A stretch of 6,632 nucleotides of DNA from Candidatus Brocadiia bacterium (GCA_016782825.1 JADHXT010000201.1:1-6632); one strand, 5' to 3'. Shown: positions 1-5,890, numbered from the stretch's first letter. Numbers and translations: made by a program. The notes: generated by a model from the sequence alone, not told the origin.

Positions 1-2525
1 TGCTCCTCGGCTGGCGGATCGAGAGCGCCTGTGTGCTCGCTGGCAAGGCGGGTCGTGCAGCGCACCTTGCCCGTCGCGGGGTCGAGGCCGTACAGCACAA
101 TGCCGCCGTCGACGTACGACGACCTGCCCGCGGCCACATAGGCGATGCCGTCGCAGACGAGCACGCTGCCATGCAGCGGCCAGAGCGACTCGATCTGCTC
201 ATACGCCACCGCGCTCATCCTCTCGGGGGCCGCGAGGAACCGCCAGGCCAGGGCGCCGTCCGACGCCCGAAGGCAGTACACCCATCCATCCCGCGACCCA
301 AAGAGGGCGAGCCCCCCAACCAGCGTCGGCGGCGAGTCCACCCGCCCGCCGGCCGCGAACCGCCACAGGGCCTTGCCGCTCCGCGCGTCGCGCGCGTGGA
401 CCGTGTGGGCATCGACGTCGGCGACGAACAGCTTGCCATCAGCCGCGGTCACGCTGCTCAGCCGGCCGCCGACCTTGGCACTCCAGAGCGGCTTGAGTTC
501 TGTGGGGAGCGCGGATGCCGTTGAGCCCGAGCGGGCCACATCCCCTCGATAGGTCCACCAACTGCGTGGTTCCGGGTTCCGGGTTTCAGGTTTCGGGCCT
601 GCCAGGTAGGCGCTTCCCTTCTCGAGGCGCTCTTCCCGAAACCCGGAACCCGGAACCTGGAACCGCCCCTTCGGCGCGAGCGCCCAGAACCCCGACAGCT
701 TGGCTTCCATGTAGCACCCACACGAATGAGGCGGGGCATAGATCAGGCCGTTGCAGGGGGTGATGCCGACGCGGCAGGTGGCGCGGACCCAGTTGTTCCG
801 GGCGTGGTCTTCGCCCGTCAGGTCGAACATCTCGATGCCGCGCTTGGCCGTGATGACGTAGCGGCTGGTGGCCTTGCCGGGGTAGCAGCGGTAGTGGTGG
901 CCGTCGGTCCACAGCCGCTCGAGCACGGCTCGCGTTCTCTTGACGGCTCCCGTGCGCAGGTCGCGGGGCTGCGCGAAGTCGGGGCCGAGCCACACCACGC
1001 CCTCCGAGATGTAGATCTCGCCGGGCATGCTCTCCAGACCGGGCATGTAAGGGCTGCGCCACAGCACGCGGCCGTCGTCGGCCGACAGAGCGGCCAGCTT
1101 CCCTGCGTACTCACGGACGCGGGGATGGGAGCCCAGGTACTCGTACTTGTCGCGATCCAGGACCTTTGGGTCCGTGCCGCCGTATGAGCACAGCACGACG
1201 CCGTCGCGCACGAGGAGGCGCTCGCGCGGCCAGCGGAGCTTGATCTTCTTCTGCGGGCCGGCGAGGGGGGTCCGCCACAGCCTCTTGCCCCCGTCGGCCG
1301 AGAGGCAGACCACGCTTCGGTCGGTCTTGACGAACACCTTGCCGTCCGCCGCCGCGAGGGTGAGTGGCACGATGGCCCCCTCGGCCTGCGGTTCCCACTG
1401 CCACAGCCGCTTGCCCGAGTCGGCCCGCAGCGCCAGGAGCGTCTGCTGCTGGCTGACCACGAGGAGGGAGTTTCCGTCCTTGATCGCCTCCTGCAAGGCC
1501 GCGGTGCCCGGGTAGGTCCGGACGGCCGCGCCCGTCGCGGCGTCCAGCGCGCTGAGCGGCTGGTCGGGGCCGAGTGGGGCATAGATCTCGTCGCCATCGG
1601 CGATGAGTGTACGCCACACGAGCTCGAGGCGGCGAGCGGAGTCCGCGACCTGGAGCGGCTTCTTCCACAAGAGCACGCCGCTGAAGCCGTCGCGGGCCGC
1701 CAGCATCCAGCGGCTGGGAGCCTTCATGTTCGACGTGCCGGCCTCATCGACCATGTAGAAGAGCCGTCCGCGGGCCGAGACCACCGCGCGGATGGTCGGG
1801 TTCGTGCCCTTGTCGGAGTGGTGATGCCGCGTCCATTGCGGCCCGGCGAGCCATTGCATGTGACGCGGCGGCCCGGCCACGCGGTCCTCGGCCAGAGCGT
1901 TGTTGTCGGGACCGTGGAGAAAGTGGGTCCACTCGTCGATCTCCTGCGGGACGGGCTTGGTGAACTGCGACCACCCGCTCAGACCCGCAGGAGGCCGAGT
2001 GTCAAGTGTCAACGCCGGCCGCCGACGGCCGGGTCGAGTGTCAAGTGAGCCATCCGCAGCGAGCAGCACCCCTCGGGGGGCGAGCACGCGAGCGATCTCC
2101 TCACTTGACACCTGACACTTGCCACTTGCCACTACCAGGTTCACCAGGCTGTCGACATAGGGCAGGTGGCCGCCCGACGCGGGCGGTCGCAGTTTGCCCG
2201 AAGCGGGCAAACTGCCAAGCTCCCCGCCCGTTGGCGGGGAGCCGCCGTCGAAGGCGTCGACCGACACCTTGCCGTAGAGGCCGAGCTTGCGGATGCGCTC
2301 GCGTGCCTGCGCCACCTTGGCGGGGTCGGTGTCGAGCCCGTGGACGACGTAGCTGTCGCTGGCCAGAAGCGCGGCCGTGAGCCTGCCGTCGCCGCAGCCG
2401 AGATGGACGACGAGGCCGCCTCGGACGCCGGCCGCCTTGAGGATGGATTCAGCATCGGCGCCGTACGCGGCGCCACGGAGCGCGAATGCCAGCACCAACA
2501 GCGCGCGGATCCAGTTGCGCGTCAT
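1..2525 (-). CDS. Exported SAM-methyltransferase-like / PQQ (BamB-like) beta-propeller fusion protein, C-terminus cut by window edge
   Basis: The frame is open without a stop from the ATG at 2525 to the left edge (841 codons so far). The N-terminus has a Sec-type signal (RNW, then a hydrophobic run IRALLVLAFAL, then AYGA, cleavage near residue 23). Residues about 37-48 read VVHLGCGDGRLT, the glycine-rich motif I of class I methyltransferases; HGLDTDP near 60 fits the following acidic strand. From about 190 (PQEIDEWTHFLHGPDNNAL) to the edge come PQQ/BamB-like blades with D-x-x-(T/S)-G-x-x-x-W signatures: GFSGVLLWK near 275, DAATGAAVRTY near 326, DSGKRLWQW near 366, DGGKRLWRT near 406, DDGRVLWRS near 481, RSGKALWRF near 711, SDGALAWRF near 756. 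A Cys pair (HSCGC) lies near 602. Such fusions occur in Planctomycetota-type genomes; their substrate is unknown. Repeat-derived inserts sit at residues about 95-119, 130-177 and 621-653. Family assignment is firm; methyltransferase activity is inference and doubtful outside the cytoplasm. Confidence 0.9.
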   Translation of the reverse strand, partial: MTRNWIRALLVLAFALRGAAYGADAESILKAAGVRGGLVVHLGCGDGRLTAALLASDSYVVHGLDTDPAKVAQARERIRKLGLYGKVSVDAFDGGSPPTGGELGSLPASGKLRPPASGGHLPYVDSLVNLVVASGKCQVSSEEIARVLAPRGVLLAADGSLDTRPGRRRPALTLDTRPPAGLSGWSQFTKPVPQEIDEWTHFLHGPDNNALAEDRVAGPPRHMQWLAGPQWTRHHHSDKGTNPTIRAVVSARGRLFYMVDEAGTSNMKAPSRWMLAARDGFSGVLLWKKPLQVADSARRLELVWRTLIADGDEIYAPLGPDQPLSALDAATGAAVRTYPGTAALQEAIKDGNSLLVVSQQQTLLALRADSGKRLWQWEPQAEGAIVPLTLAAADGKVFVKTDRSVVCLSADGGKRLWRTPLAGPQKKIKLRWPRERLLVRDGVVLCSYGGTDPKVLDRDKYEYLGSHPRVREYAGKLAALSADDGRVLWRSPYMPGLESMPGEIYISEGVVWLGPDFAQPRDLRTGAVKRTRAVLERLWTDGHHYRCYPGKATSRYVITAKRGIEMFDLTGEDHARNNWVRATCRVGITPCNGLIYAPPHSCGCYMEAKLSGFWALAPKGRFQVPGSGFREERLEKGSAYLAGPKPETRNPEPRSWWTYRGDVARSGSTASALPTELKPLWSAKVGGRLSSVTAADGKLFVADVDAHTVHARDARSGKALWRFAAGGRVDSPPTLVGGLALFGSRDGWVYCLRASDGALAWRFLAAPERMSAVAYEQIESLWPLHGSVLVCDGIAYVAAGRSSYVDGGIVLYGLDPATGKVRCTTRLASEHTGALDPPAEE
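568..664. repeat. Opposed 7-bp tandem repeat arrays (GGTTCCG family) inside the propeller gene
   Basis: Positions 568-595 are four heptamers (GGTTCCG, GGTTCCG, GGTTTCA, GGTTTCG). Positions 637-664 are four heptamers in the opposite orientation (CGAAACC, CGGAACC, CGGAACC, TGGAACC). The arms match at 25 of 28 positions as an inverted repeat around a 41-nt centre, so a long stem-loop is possible in DNA or mRNA. Both arms are read through by the minus-strand gene, giving low-complexity peptides such as QVPGSGFRE and GPKPETRNPEP. The peptide encoded in the centre (EERLEKGSAYLAG) looks like ordinary protein. Each arm is not a multiple of 3, so frame retention depends on total insert length. Confidence 0.9.
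1997..2136. repeat. Opposed 7-bp tandem repeat arrays (CACTTGA family) inside the propeller gene
   Basis: Positions 2102-2136 hold five heptamers: CACTTGA, CACCTGA, CACTTGC, CACTTGC, CACTACC. The opposite orientation occurs at 1997-2012 (GAGTGTCAAGTGTCAA) and again at 2036-2049 (GAGTGTCAAGTGAG). The latter two flank a 7-bp-stem hairpin at 2015-2032 (CCGGCCG, loop CCGA, CGGCCGG). The centre, 2050-2101, encodes protein-like sequence on the minus strand (EEIARVLAPRGVLLAAD), which fits the late strand of a methyltransferase-like fold. The repeat arms encode VVASGKCQVSS and two copies of the peptide LDTRP. The arrangement mirrors the locus at 568-664 with an unrelated heptamer sequence. Confidence 0.9.
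2170..2242. repeat. Three adjacent perfect hairpins with a shared GCCCG/CGGGC core, inside the propeller gene
   Basis: Hairpin 1 is 2170-2186 (7-bp stem, loop ACG). Hairpin 2 is 2189-2215 (12-bp perfect stem, loop AAG). Hairpin 3 is 2219-2242 (10-bp perfect stem, loop CGTT). All share a core of CCCG, a short loop, then (C)GGG, while the outer stems differ (CCGC, CAGTTTG, CTCCC types). The array is translated in frame on the minus strand as three similar peptides: SPPTGGEL, SLPASGKL and RPPASGGH. It lies just before PYVDSLVNLVV in the methyltransferase-like domain, probably in a surface loop. It looks like small hairpin elements inserted or amplified in tandem. Confidence 0.85.
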
Positions 2526-2534
2526 GGGCATCGT

Positions 2535-2539
2535 CCCTC
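2535..2539 (-). promoter_or_regulatory. Ribosome binding site that decides the start of the propeller gene
   Basis: The minus strand reads TGAGGGACG and then two in-frame ATGs, at 2531 and 2525. The GAGGG core is only 3 nt from the first ATG but 9 nt from the second. The second (protein start MTRNWIRALL) is therefore preferred and also gives the cleaner signal peptide. Choosing the first would add only Met-Pro. Confidence 0.55.
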
Positions 2540-2547
2540 AGGATGGG

Positions 2548-2760
2548 TCACTTGGCCGGGGTCAGCTCCAGCTTCCACACGTTGACGGCCTTCCAGGTCG
2601 CGGGCTCGGCTCGATCCGCAGGTGGAGAGTGCAGTATAGCGGATTCTGCTTCCAGGCGTAACTCACGGCGATGGGCTGATCGACCTTCCTGCACTCGAGA
2701 ACGACCGCGTCCTTGCCGACGACCTGCCCTCCTTCCCTCAAGTGTAATAAAGGGTCACGG
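2548..2760 (-). pseudogene. Possible C-terminal remnant of an unidentified gene, frame broken by a 5-bp duplication
   Basis: The minus strand between the propeller gene and the + strand promoter reads as plausible protein: HLREGGQVVGKDAVVLEC, then VDQPIAVSYAWKQNPLY, then TLHLRIEP. The frame then degenerates and stops at 2562. At 2603-2612 the pentamer GGCTC is duplicated in tandem. Dropping one copy joins LHLRIEP to ATWKAVNVWKLELTPAK and a TGA at 2550-2548, 22 nt before the next start codon. There is no credible start codon, and the upstream sequence runs into the + strand promoter and the DUF1553 gene, so the 5' part appears lost. The P-I-A-V-x-Y-A-W stretch loosely recalls the C-terminal tail of sialate O-acetylesterase-like proteins, but I do not recognise the family. 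The left limit is the TGA; the right limit is approximate. Confidence 0.45.
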
Positions 2761-2763
2761 GTA

Positions 2764-2792
2764 TTGCCATGCCGCCCATGGGACGCTACAAT
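2764..2792 (+). promoter_or_regulatory. Predicted sigma70-type promoter of the DUF1553-DUF1501 cluster
   Basis: TTGCCA at 2764-2769 and TACAAT at 2787-2792 are separated by exactly 17 bp. Each hexamer differs from consensus at one position. It lies in a locally AT-richer patch of otherwise very GC-rich DNA. Transcription would start near 2799, giving a leader of about 60 nt before the ATG at 2859. The spacer contains the palindrome CCCATGGG (2775-2782). Many PVC promoters deviate from the E. coli consensus, so activity is an inference. Confidence 0.6.
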
Positions 2793-2815
2793 CAGGGGAC
2801 GGGAGGCATGGGACG
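2777..2815 (+). promoter_or_regulatory. Direct repeat CATGGGACG spaced 30 bp across the promoter
   Basis: CATGGGACG occurs at 2777-2785, in the -35/-10 spacer, and again at 2807-2815, just after the expected transcription start. The starts are 30 bp apart, close to three helical turns. CCCATGTCC at 2831-2839 is a related sequence in the other orientation. This is a possible operator pair for a regulator bound on one DNA face; chance repetition is not excluded. Confidence 0.3.
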
Positions 2816-2858
2816 TGCCGTGTCCGCTGACCCATGTCCTGGGGCATGTTGTGGCCCG

Positions 2859-4424
2859 ATGAAACGAATGCTGCTGGGAATCGCGCTGTTCGCTGTCGCC
2901 GCTGACAGCCAGGGTGCGGCAGCGCGAGTCCCCCACCCCTTCGAGAGCGCGGCCGAGATCGCCGCGGCGGACCCCATCGACACCCACGTGCTGGCGACCC
3001 TGCGCACGCACGGCATCAAGCCGGCGAACCTGTGCTCCGACGGGCTCTTCCTCCGGCGGGTCTATCTCGACGTCATCGGCACGCTGCCCACCGCCGCCGA
3101 GGCCCGCACCTTCCTGCGCAACGGCAGCCCCAACAAGCGCGCCGCCCTGATCGACGCGCTCCTGAAGCGGGACGAGTTCGCCGACTACTGGACGCTCAAG
3201 TGGTGTGACCTCCTGCGGGTCAAGGCCGAGTTCCCCATCAACCTCTGGCCCAACGCCGTGCAGGCCTACCGCCGCTGGATTCACGACGCCCTCAAGGAGA
3301 ATCGGCCCTACGACCAGTTCGCCCGAGCGCTGCTGACGTCGAGCGGGAGCAACTTCCGCGTGCCGGAGGTCAACTTTTACCGCGGCATGCAGGATCGCAA
3401 GCCCGCCGGGATGGCCGAGGCGGCGGCTCTGACCTTCATGGGCACGCGGATGGCGAAGTGGCCCGAGGATCGGCAGGCCGGCATGACGGCCATCTTCTCA
3501 CGGGTCCTCTGCAAGGGCACGGCGGAGTGGAAGGAGCAGATCGTCTGCCTCGACCCGTCGAAGACCGACCCGCTCGAGGCCGTGCTGCCCGACGGCACGA
3601 CGCTGCGGGTCAAGCCCTTCGAGGATCCGAGGCGGGCCTTCGCCGACTGGCTGATCCGGCCCGAGAACCCGTGGTTCGCGCGGAACATTGTCAACCGCGT
3701 GTGGGCCTGGCTGCTCGGCCGCGGGATCATCCACGAGCCCGACGACATCCGGCCCGACAACCCGCCCGTGCACCCCGAGGGGCTGGTGTACCTCGAAAAG
3801 GAGCTGGTGAAGGCGAACTACGACCTCCACCACATCTTCCGCCTGATCCTCAGCTCGCGCACCTACCAGCAGTCGCCGATCCCGCGCAGCGGCCATCCGA
3901 AGGCGGAGGCGATGTTCGCGCACTATCCCGTGCGGCGGCTCGGCGCCGAGGTGCTGATCGACGCGCTGTGCCAGATCACGGGGACGGCGGAGCGCTACCA
4001 GAGCCCCATCCCGGAGCCCTTCACCTTCATCCCCGAGCACCGGCGCTCCATCGCGTTGGCCGACGGCAGCATCACGAGCCCGTTCCTCGAGATGTTCGGG
4101 CGGCCGTCCCGCGACACGGGCCTCGAGTCGGAGCGCAACAACAACCCGTCGGCGCGCCAGCGGCTGCACCTGTTGAATTCGAGCCATATCCAGCGTAAGA
4201 TCGAGCAGGGGCCGAAGCTCAGCAGGCTGATCGCGGCCGGCCCCAGCAAGCCGAAGACGACCGCAGTGCAGCTCTACCTGACCATCCTCTCCCGCTATCC
4301 GACGGAAGAGGAGTTGGCGACCGTGAAGCAATACAGTCGGGACGAGGAGACCCGGGGCGAGAAGGCCTTCATCGACCTGACTTGGGCGTTGATCAACAGC
4401 TCGGAGTTCCTGTACCGACACTGA
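2859..4424 (+). CDS. Exported DUF1549/DUF1553 (PSCyt2/PSD1) family protein, CXXCH-less variant
   Basis: The product is 521 residues. An N-terminal signal (MKRMLLGIALFAVAA, cleavage near 16-22) supports the start at 2859; in-frame ATGs at 2769 and others lie in or before the promoter. No strong Shine-Dalgarno sequence precedes this start, and the ATG at 2868 is an alternative. DUF1549 spans about 40-215 (FLRRVYLDVIGTLPTAAEA at 64-82; LIDALLKRDEFADYWTLKW at 97-115; ENRPYDQFARALL at 147-159). DUF1553 spans about 255-521 (FADWLIRPENPWFARNIVNR at 261-280; LILSSRTYQQS at 329-339; LHLLNSSHI at 436-444; LTWALINSSEFLYRH at the end). Canonical members have a CxxCHxHP-type motif after FLGxR; here FMGTRM (193-198) runs straight into AKWPEDR, so heme or metal binding there is lost. 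The stop codon overlaps the ribosome binding site of the next gene, indicating one operon. The biochemical role of the family is unknown. Confidence 0.93.
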   Translation: MKRMLLGIALFAVAADSQGAAARVPHPFESAAEIAAADPIDTHVLATLRTHGIKPANLCSDGLFLRRVYLDVIGTLPTAAEARTFLRNGSPNKRAALIDALLKRDEFADYWTLKWCDLLRVKAEFPINLWPNAVQAYRRWIHDALKENRPYDQFARALLTSSGSNFRVPEVNFYRGMQDRKPAGMAEAAALTFMGTRMAKWPEDRQAGMTAIFSRVLCKGTAEWKEQIVCLDPSKTDPLEAVLPDGTTLRVKPFEDPRRAFADWLIRPENPWFARNIVNRVWAWLLGRGIIHEPDDIRPDNPPVHPEGLVYLEKELVKANYDLHHIFRLILSSRTYQQSPIPRSGHPKAEAMFAHYPVRRLGAEVLIDALCQITGTAERYQSPIPEPFTFIPEHRRSIALADGSITSPFLEMFGRPSRDTGLESERNNNPSARQRLHLLNSSHIQRKIEQGPKLSRLIAAGPSKPKTTAVQLYLTILSRYPTEEELATVKQYSRDEETRGEKAFIDLTWALINSSEFLYRH

Positions 4425-4428
4425 GGTG
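4423..4428 (+). promoter_or_regulatory. Ribosome binding site of the DUF1501 gene overlapping the upstream stop codon
   Basis: GAGGTG begins inside the TGA of the DUF1553 gene (4422-4424) and ends 5 nt before the ATG at 4434. This fixes the DUF1501 start and indicates translational coupling. Confidence 0.7.
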
Positions 4429-4433
4429 ACGGC

Positions 4434-5765
4434 ATGAACACGAAACGCGGCTCGAGGGTCTCGCGTCGGGACGTCCTGCGCGGGGGCGTGTGTGGCGCGG
4501 CGGGTCTGGTCATCGGCAGCGGGCTGCTCGGCCGCGCCGAGGCGGCCGCCCCGACGGGCAAAGCCAAGTCGGTCATCCAGCTCTGGATGTGGGGCGGGCC
4601 GCCGCACCTCGACACCTTCGATCCCAAGCCCGACTCGGGCGAGCCCTATCACGGCCCGCTCGGCGAGGTGGTCGAGACCAACGTGCCCGGCGTCAAGATC
4701 AATGCGGCGCTGCCGCTGCTGGCGCAGCAGGCCGACAAGTACTCGATCATCCGCTCCATGACCCACGGCATCAACGGCCACGAGACGGCGGCCTACATCA
4801 CCCAGACGGCGCGGAACGCGGGCGGCAGGACCGTCTATCCGAGCATCGGTGCCGTGGTGTCGCTCTTCAAGGGCTACAAGGCGGGCTACAAGGGCCTCAT
4901 CCCGCCCTACGTGGTGCTCACGCGGCCCCAGGGGCGCTTCTCCGAGGCAGGCTTCCTGGGCTCGAGCTACAAGCCCTTCGCCACCGGCGGCGACCCGGCG
5001 AGGCCAGTTTTCATCGTCGAGGGCATCGCCGCCCCGGGCATCTCGCGGGAGCGCCAGGAGCTGCGCCGCGGCCTGCTCCACAAGCTCGACGCCCTCAACG
5101 GCTCGCTGAAGGGCAACCCGAAGCTCGCGGCCCTTCGCAAGTGCGAGGACAACGCCTACGACCTGATCCTCGGCGAGGCCGGCAAGGTCTTCGACCTCTC
5201 CGGCGAGGACCAGGAGCTGCGCGAGCAGTATGGCCTCAACACCTTCGGCCAGTCGTGCCTGGTCGCCCGTCGGCTCGTCGAGAGCGGCATCCCCTACGTG
5301 ACCATCAACTACGGCGGCTGGGACACCCACAAAGAGAACTTCAAGGCCATGCGCACGAAGCTGCCCCAGCTCGACGGCGCCATGGCGACGCTGCTCCAGG
5401 ACCTCAGCGACCGCAAGCTGCTCGACAGCACCATCGTGTGGTGGGGCGGCGAGTTTGGCCGCACGCCGAAGATCGCCTGGGGCTCGCCGTGGAACGGCGG
5501 CCGCCATCATTTCGGCGCCTGCTTCTCGTCGGTGCTGGCGGGCGGCGGCTTCAAGGGCGGCCAGGTGGTCGGCGAATCCGACGCCAAGGGCGAGACGGTC
5601 AAGGAGCGGCCCGTCTATCCGTGCGACGTCATCGGCAGCATCTACGAGCAGCTCGGCATCGACCCCGACGGCACCCTGCCCCATCCTCAGAACCAGGCGA
5701 TCCACCTCACCCCCCGGAAGGATGAGGGCTACAAGATGGGCGGCCGCCTCAACGAGCTCGTGTAA
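4434..5765 (+). CDS. DUF1501 family protein with Tat signal (alkaline phosphatase/sulfatase-like fold)
   Basis: The product is 443 residues, a usual length for DUF1501. The N-terminus has a twin-arginine motif (SRRDVLR, 10-16) followed by a glycine/alanine-rich hydrophobic segment and AEAA near 35-39. It should therefore be folded, perhaps metal-loaded, in the cytoplasm and exported by Tat. Family signatures in order: WGGPPHLDTFDPKP (53-66), SMTHGINGHE (108-117), NYGGWDTHKENF (292-303), WWGGEFGRTPKI (336-347), LAGGGFKGGQVVGESDAKGE (368-387), SIYEQLGID (402-410). Acidic and histidine residues at D60, D297, H299, E340 and H358/H359 are plausible metal ligands by analogy with the alkaline phosphatase superfamily. 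The usual GRDH-type motif reads GRHHF (356-360). It follows the DUF1553 gene by 9 bp, a recurrent pairing in Planctomycetota-type genomes. The true substrate is unknown. Confidence 0.94.
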   Translation: MNTKRGSRVSRRDVLRGGVCGAAGLVIGSGLLGRAEAAAPTGKAKSVIQLWMWGGPPHLDTFDPKPDSGEPYHGPLGEVVETNVPGVKINAALPLLAQQADKYSIIRSMTHGINGHETAAYITQTARNAGGRTVYPSIGAVVSLFKGYKAGYKGLIPPYVVLTRPQGRFSEAGFLGSSYKPFATGGDPARPVFIVEGIAAPGISRERQELRRGLLHKLDALNGSLKGNPKLAALRKCEDNAYDLILGEAGKVFDLSGEDQELREQYGLNTFGQSCLVARRLVESGIPYVTINYGGWDTHKENFKAMRTKLPQLDGAMATLLQDLSDRKLLDSTIVWWGGEFGRTPKIAWGSPWNGGRHHFGACFSSVLAGGGFKGGQVVGESDAKGETVKERPVYPCDVIGSIYEQLGIDPDGTLPHPQNQAIHLTPRKDEGYKMGGRLNELV

Positions 5766-5787
5766 GCGGCATTCCCATGGGGCCTCT

Positions 5788-5890
5788 GGGAGGGCGAGGC
5801 TCCTGCCGAGCCGACGCCCGCCTTTTGCGGGCGTCCGTCTCGGTGTCACGCGCTGCCCCGTTCGCGGCTCAGCGGGAGCTTCGCCCTCCC
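5788..5890. repeat. REP-like intergenic inverted repeat with nested hairpin
   Basis: The outer arms are 5788-5803 (GGGAGGGCGAGGCTCC) and 5874-5890 (GGGAGCTTCGCCCTCCC), a near-perfect inverted pair. GAGCCG (5808-5813) and CGGCTC (5865-5870) extend the stem. Inside, 5813-5821 and 5827-5835 form a perfect 9-bp hairpin (GACGCCCGC, loop CTTTT, GCGGGCGTC). The left arm reads WEGEAPAEP on the + strand and the right arm reads GSAGASPS. I recall these peptides as recurrent in predicted proteins of Planctomycetota and Verrucomicrobiota, which suggests a dispersed family. It lies between the DUF1501 stop and the next start and could affect mRNA stability. There is no U-run, so it is not a standard terminator. 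Confidence 0.8.

Noticed and set aside
33..552. Plus-strand frames at the left edge
   Set aside because: They are antisense to the propeller gene, with no recognisable domain or ribosome binding site.
568..664. Insertion sequence or integron attachment site
   Set aside because: No transposase or integrase, no target duplication seen, and the arms consist of simple heptamers rather than terminal repeats of a mobile gene.
818..1668. Minus-strand frames of 185 and 259 codons within the propeller gene
   Set aside because: They are low-complexity alternative frames overlapping the continuous propeller frame, which has repeated PQQ-like blades.
1997..2136. CRISPR array
   Set aside because: Units are 7 bp, contiguous and without spacers; repeat length and layout do not fit CRISPR.
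2769..2858. Upstream start of the DUF1553 protein at 2769
   Set aside because: It falls at the end of the -35 hexamer and would bury the signal peptide behind a 30-residue extension of no protein-like character; 2859 fits better.
4490..5725. 411-codon + strand frame inside the DUF1501 gene
   Set aside because: It is an out-of-frame shadow (very rich in R, A, G and P) of a gene whose own frame carries all family motifs.
5813..5835. Rho-independent terminator after the DUF1501 gene
   Set aside because: The 9-bp stem is strong, but its only T-run is in the loop and no U-tract follows. It is better explained as the core of a REP-like element.
3498..5849. 783-codon open frame on the minus strand opposite the DUF1553 and DUF1501 genes
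   Set aside because: It is antisense to two well-recognised genes, and its Arg/Ala/Leu/Gly-rich, domain-free composition is what GC-rich antisense frames give.
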